Notes under the pieces: model-generated
Seen by the model: only the letters and a program-made list of their open reading frames with translations
Told to the model about the DNA's origin: nothing
The model's database searches: none
Part shown: piece after piece, positions 5,795 to 8,346 of the stretch
How the letters are laid out: each line of letters starts with the position of its first letter
How positions within the stretch are numbered: the stretch's first letter is position 1
Assembly: GCA_018716365.1 (NCBI GenBank)
Contig: DVKA01000211.1
Coordinates: 1 to 8,346, forward strand
Direction of reading: 5' to 3'
Length of the DNA: 8,346 nt
Origin: Candidatus Caccocola faecipullorum
Lineage (GTDB): Bacteria > Synergistota > Synergistia > Synergistales > Synergistaceae
Program-made: the position numbers and the translations under genes

Positions 5795-8149
5795 ATGTAT
5801 ATCGAAAAATCAGCATTCAACAGCCTTGAAATATCAAAGATAACCGCGCTTGTCTCGCGCCGCTGCCGCAGCGAGATAGGCGCGCTCGTCGCTGAAAACA
5901 TCGCGCCGGCCGCCGATTTGGGCGAACTGGCGAAACGGCGCGGACTCTTCGAAGATGTGGAGAGGTACCGCGGCCGCAAGGGCGAGCTGCCGTGGACGGA
6001 CGGCCTTGTGTCGGTAGCCTTCATGCTCGAATTTGCGGAAGAGAACGGGCTTCTGTCCGGCGAGGAACTCGTCAAGATAAGGCTTCTGCTCACGCTCGCA
6101 GGCCGTATGCGCGAGACGCTGGCCGAAGCGCGCGACGAATACCCGTCCTTTGCGATACTTCTGCGCAATATGCGCGACTTCGCCGAGGAGACGGAGATGC
6201 TCTCGGTCATAGACGACGAGGGCCATCTCTACGACTACGCCTCGGAGAAGCTCTCTTCAGTGCGCCGCGAGATGCGCGCGCTGAAAGACACGCTGCGCCG
6301 CAAAGGCCACGCGCTGCTGAGCGACCCATCCATAGCCTCGATGCTTCAGGAGCGCGTCCTGACGCTGCGAAACGGACGACACGCCTTCCTCGTGCGGCAG
6401 GACGCCATCTCGCAGTTCCCGGGCGCCGTCATAGAACGCTCCGGCTCCGGCAGCAGCGTCTACATGGAGCCGCACTCGCTGATGAGCCTCAACAACGAAT
6501 ACAGCCGGCTCTACGGCGAAGAGATGCTCGAAGAGACGCGCATATTCCGTGAATTCACCGCGCGGCTCATAAAACGCAAAAAAGGCATACTCGACACGGA
6601 GAACGTCCTCGGCACTGTGGACCTCTTCTATGCGCTCTCAGAAATGACGCGTCTCTACAAATGGCGCATGCCGGACCTATCTAAGCGCACGGAGTTCTCC
6701 TTTGTGCGCGCGCGCCACCCGCTGCTCGGAGAGAAGTCAGTCCCGATAGACATAAGATGCGGCGGCAAATTCCGCATACTCGTCATAACGGGGCCGAACA
6801 CCGGCGGCAAGACCGTCGCGCTCAAAACGGCGGGCGTCTGCATATACTTCGGCTGGCTCGGCTTCCCCGTGCCCGCGGGCGAAGGCTCCGTGCTCGGCGA
6901 CATAGGAGAACTGTTCGCAGACATCGGCGACGAGCAGAGCATAGAGCAGAGCCTTTCGACATTCAGCGCGCACATCACGCACGTCACGCAGATACTCGAC
7001 AAGGTCACGCAGCGCTCCGTCGTCATGATGGACGAACTCGGCGCGGGAACTGACCCCGAGGAGGGCGCCGCGCTCGGCATCGCGCTGCTCGACTGGCTGC
7101 GCGAACGCGGCTCTCTCGTCCTCGCGACGACGCACCACAATCCGATAAAACGCTATGCACTCGCAGCCGAGGGAGTAGAGACCGCGAGCGTGGAATTCGA
7201 CAGCTCGACGCTTTCTCCAACATACAGAATCCTCATCGGCATCCCGGGGCGTAGCAACGCGCTGCTCATCGCTGGCAAACTCGGAATGAAAAAACAGATA
7301 ATCCGCCGGGCCGAAGAGGCGATAAACGGCCGCGAAGTCTCGATGGAAGACCTCATAGGCGAACTTCACGAAAAGCGCGCCGCGCTCGAACGCGAATCGC
7401 GCGAGGTGGAACGCTCGCGTCAGAAGCTCGCCGCGCTCGAAAAAGACTACGAGGCGAAGATAAAGGCCATCGAGGAAAAACGCGACGCGCTCATAGCGAA
7501 GGCCGACAAAAAGGCGCTCTCGATAGTGCGCAACGCAGAGGATTCTGCGCGCGCCCTCATCAAGAACATGGAGAACGCCGAGGCCGAGTCGCAGGCACGC
7601 CGCGAACTTGAGAAAAAGCGCAGCCACTTCCAGAAAATCGAAAAATCCGCTATAAAGCGCGAAGAAAAGAAAGAAACGGCGGAATCGGTAGTCGCGACCG
7701 GACACGAGCTGAAAGCGGGCGACACGGTGCAGCTCATAGGCACGAGCAAAAGCGCGACGGTAATCGAAGTAAGCGGCAAAAAAGCGCGCATCCGCGCGGG
7801 CATAGCTGAAATGGAAGTCCCGCTTGCCAAGCTGAAAGTCCTCGCGCGCAAAAGCCCGCAGCCCCAGTCCACGGTTCAGATAAAAGTCAGCCGCCCCGTC
7901 GGCGTGCCCTCGTCGATAATGGTGCGCGGCATGACGATAGACGAGGCGATGCCGATGGTCGAACAGTACCTCGACCAAGCGTACTGCGCCGGCTACGACG
8001 TCGTGACGGTCATCCACGGCCGCGGACAGGGCATCCTGCGCCGCGAAGTGCAGGAACTCTGCAAACGCCTGCCCTACGTAGCCGAACACAACCTAGGCGG
8101 CCCCGGCGAAGGCGGCTACGGCGTCACGGTCGTGAAGTTCAGGAGATAA
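5795..8149 (+). CDS. mutS2: MutS2 ATPase with C-terminal Smr domain
   Basis: A 784-residue MutS2, full length. Residues 1-300 are the MutS-like core and clamp helices, without the mismatch-reading domain of MutS. The ATPase at about 305-510 has Walker A GPNTGGKT at 333-340, the STFSAH signature at 388-393, Walker B and D-loop VVMMDELGAGTDPEEG at 409-424, and TTHH at 445-448. A long charged coiled coil spans 515-630, a KOW-like beta domain 637-685, and an Smr domain 707-784 with HGRGQG at 741-746 and GGPGEGGYGVTVV at 768-780. MutS2 suppresses recombination and, in B. subtilis, recognises collided ribosomes and splits them. The Smr motif usually read LDLRG is IMVRG at 708-712, so the acidic residue linked to nuclease action is missing. 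The ATG follows a 44-base AT-richer gap without a clear Shine-Dalgarno, but the MYIEKSAFNSLEISKI start fits the family. The gene is intact and ends the + strand run. Confidence 0.96.
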   Translation: MYIEKSAFNSLEISKITALVSRRCRSEIGALVAENIAPAADLGELAKRRGLFEDVERYRGRKGELPWTDGLVSVAFMLEFAEENGLLSGEELVKIRLLLTLAGRMRETLAEARDEYPSFAILLRNMRDFAEETEMLSVIDDEGHLYDYASEKLSSVRREMRALKDTLRRKGHALLSDPSIASMLQERVLTLRNGRHAFLVRQDAISQFPGAVIERSGSGSSVYMEPHSLMSLNNEYSRLYGEEMLEETRIFREFTARLIKRKKGILDTENVLGTVDLFYALSEMTRLYKWRMPDLSKRTEFSFVRARHPLLGEKSVPIDIRCGGKFRILVITGPNTGGKTVALKTAGVCIYFGWLGFPVPAGEGSVLGDIGELFADIGDEQSIEQSLSTFSAHITHVTQILDKVTQRSVVMMDELGAGTDPEEGAALGIALLDWLRERGSLVLATTHHNPIKRYALAAEGVETASVEFDSSTLSPTYRILIGIPGRSNALLIAGKLGMKKQIIRRAEEAINGREVSMEDLIGELHEKRAALERESREVERSRQKLAALEKDYEAKIKAIEEKRDALIAKADKKALSIVRNAEDSARALIKNMENAEAESQARRELEKKRSHFQKIEKSAIKREEKKETAESVVATGHELKAGDTVQLIGTSKSATVIEVSGKKARIRAGIAEMEVPLAKLKVLARKSPQPQSTVQIKVSRPVGVPSSIMVRGMTIDEAMPMVEQYLDQAYCAGYDVVTVIHGRGQGILRREVQELCKRLPYVAEHNLGGPGEGGYGVTVVKFRR

Positions 8150-8152
8150 GAT

Positions 8153-8201
8153 GATATAAGGGCTATATATAAATAGCCTTTATATCTAAATATAATAGGC
8201 T
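8153..8201. terminator. Shared-arm hairpins between convergent genes, probable bidirectional terminator
   Basis: GATATAAGGGCTAT at 8153-8166 pairs with ATAGCCTTTATATC at 8173-8186 (14 bp, one G-T wobble, loop ATATAA). The same middle arm, as AGCCTTTATAT at 8175-8185, can instead pair with ATATAATAGGCT at 8190-8201 (11 bp, one bulged T at 8196, loop CTAA). The right arm ends in the stop codon of the - strand gene. The + transcript would make the first stem first, and the - transcript the second. Hand count gives about 25% GC for 8150-8200. No long T-run follows either stem, but the position between convergent genes makes termination the best explanation. Confidence 0.7.
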
Positions 8202-8346
8202 TAATCAGGCTCTTTGGCGACTGTTACCGTACCGGTCGCTCCGTCGATCCGTACCCAATCTCCAGTTTTTATTACATTGATTGGATCACAGTCTACAAAA
8301 TCTACGACTGCCGGAATATTCATACTTGCCATCGCAACTCCAAGCC
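8201..8346 (-). CDS. C-terminal end of an AcnX-type swivel (small) subunit, partial
   Basis: Read on the - strand, the frame is open from the window edge to a TAA (complement of 8201-8203) and gives 47 C-terminal residues. They run from LGVAMASMNIPAVVDFVD through CDPINVIKTGDWVRIDG to ATGTVTVAKEPD. The DP-x-x-VIKTGDWV-x-ID-x-x-x-G-x-V-x-V pattern matches my memory of the end of the AcnX swivel domain (DUF126 type), the small subunit or domain of aconitase-X dehydratases. These act, for example, on cis-3-hydroxyproline in bacteria or on a mevalonate phosphate in archaea. Catalytic residues would lie upstream, outside the window. A PEP-utilising-enzyme mobile domain has a similar fold and an IPAVV segment, and is the main alternative. 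Hand count gives 47% GC (68 of 146), much lower than the other genes, and rarer codons such as AAA, AAT and GTA are frequent. The gene is convergent with mutS2 and functionally unrelated to it. Confidence 0.65.
   Translation of the reverse strand, partial: LGVAMASMNIPAVVDFVDCDPINVIKTGDWVRIDGATGTVTVAKEPD

Noticed and set aside
8201..8346. PEP-utilising-enzyme mobile domain for the - strand gene
   Set aside because: IPAVV and the DG-G-V ending fit, but the DP-x-x-VIKTGDWV segment fits the AcnX swivel domain better. Kept only as an alternative.
1..8346. A previously undescribed multi-gene system, mobile element, CRISPR array or RNA gene
   Set aside because: All genes fall into known housekeeping families in a conserved order. 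I saw no long direct or terminal repeats, no transposase, no spaced repeats and no tRNA or rRNA.

Overview
The window looks like ordinary chromosomal DNA of a GC-rich, anaerobe-type bacterium. The best guess is Synergistota (Cloacibacillus/Synergistes-like). This is inferred from gene order, protein flavour and the unusual combination of high GC with heavy use of the ATA isoleucine codon; no taxonomic marker was searched. Eight complete or partial genes run left to right on the + strand with short gaps. The window closes with the 3' end of one gene on the - strand.

Layout. Positions 1-117 hold the last codons of a TrkH/KtrB-type potassium channel subunit, followed by its regulatory RCK partner ktrA (134-799). 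After a 74-base gap come pheS (874-1959) and pheT (1972-4404), the two subunits of phenylalanyl-tRNA synthetase. A 78-base spacer with a strong GC hairpin follows. Next is a run of small genes: a coiled-coil ZapB-like protein (4483-4767), a ZapA-like protein (4795-5070) and the four-helix membrane protein CvpA (5067-5750, TTG start, overlapping zapA). mutS2 (5795-8149) completes the + strand. An AT-rich 51-base spacer with a shared-arm hairpin separates it from a convergent - strand gene (8201-8346, partial). That gene is probably the small swivel subunit of an AcnX-type dehydratase, and its base composition differs clearly from the rest.

How the genes fit together. Two units are functionally clear: potassium uptake (ktrB-ktrA) and Phe-tRNA charging (pheST). 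The order pheS-pheT-(small gene)-zapA-cvpA-mutS2 resembles the Bacillus order pheS-pheT-rnhC-zapA-yshB-polX-mutS2. Here a coiled-coil gene stands in the rnhC position and polX is absent. The ZapA-like and ZapB-like genes side by side suggest a small FtsZ-ring accessory pair.

Points most worth a second look: (1) PheS has recognisable class II motifs but strongly altered residues around the amino-acid pocket, plus a four-cysteine knuckle. (2) The C-terminal Smr domain of MutS2 lacks the acidic residue of the LDLR motif, predicting a nuclease-poor Smr. (3) The coiled-coil gene beside zapA. (4) A three-arm terminator in which one arm can pair with either neighbour. I found no mobile element, CRISPR array, RNA gene or clear new multi-gene system.
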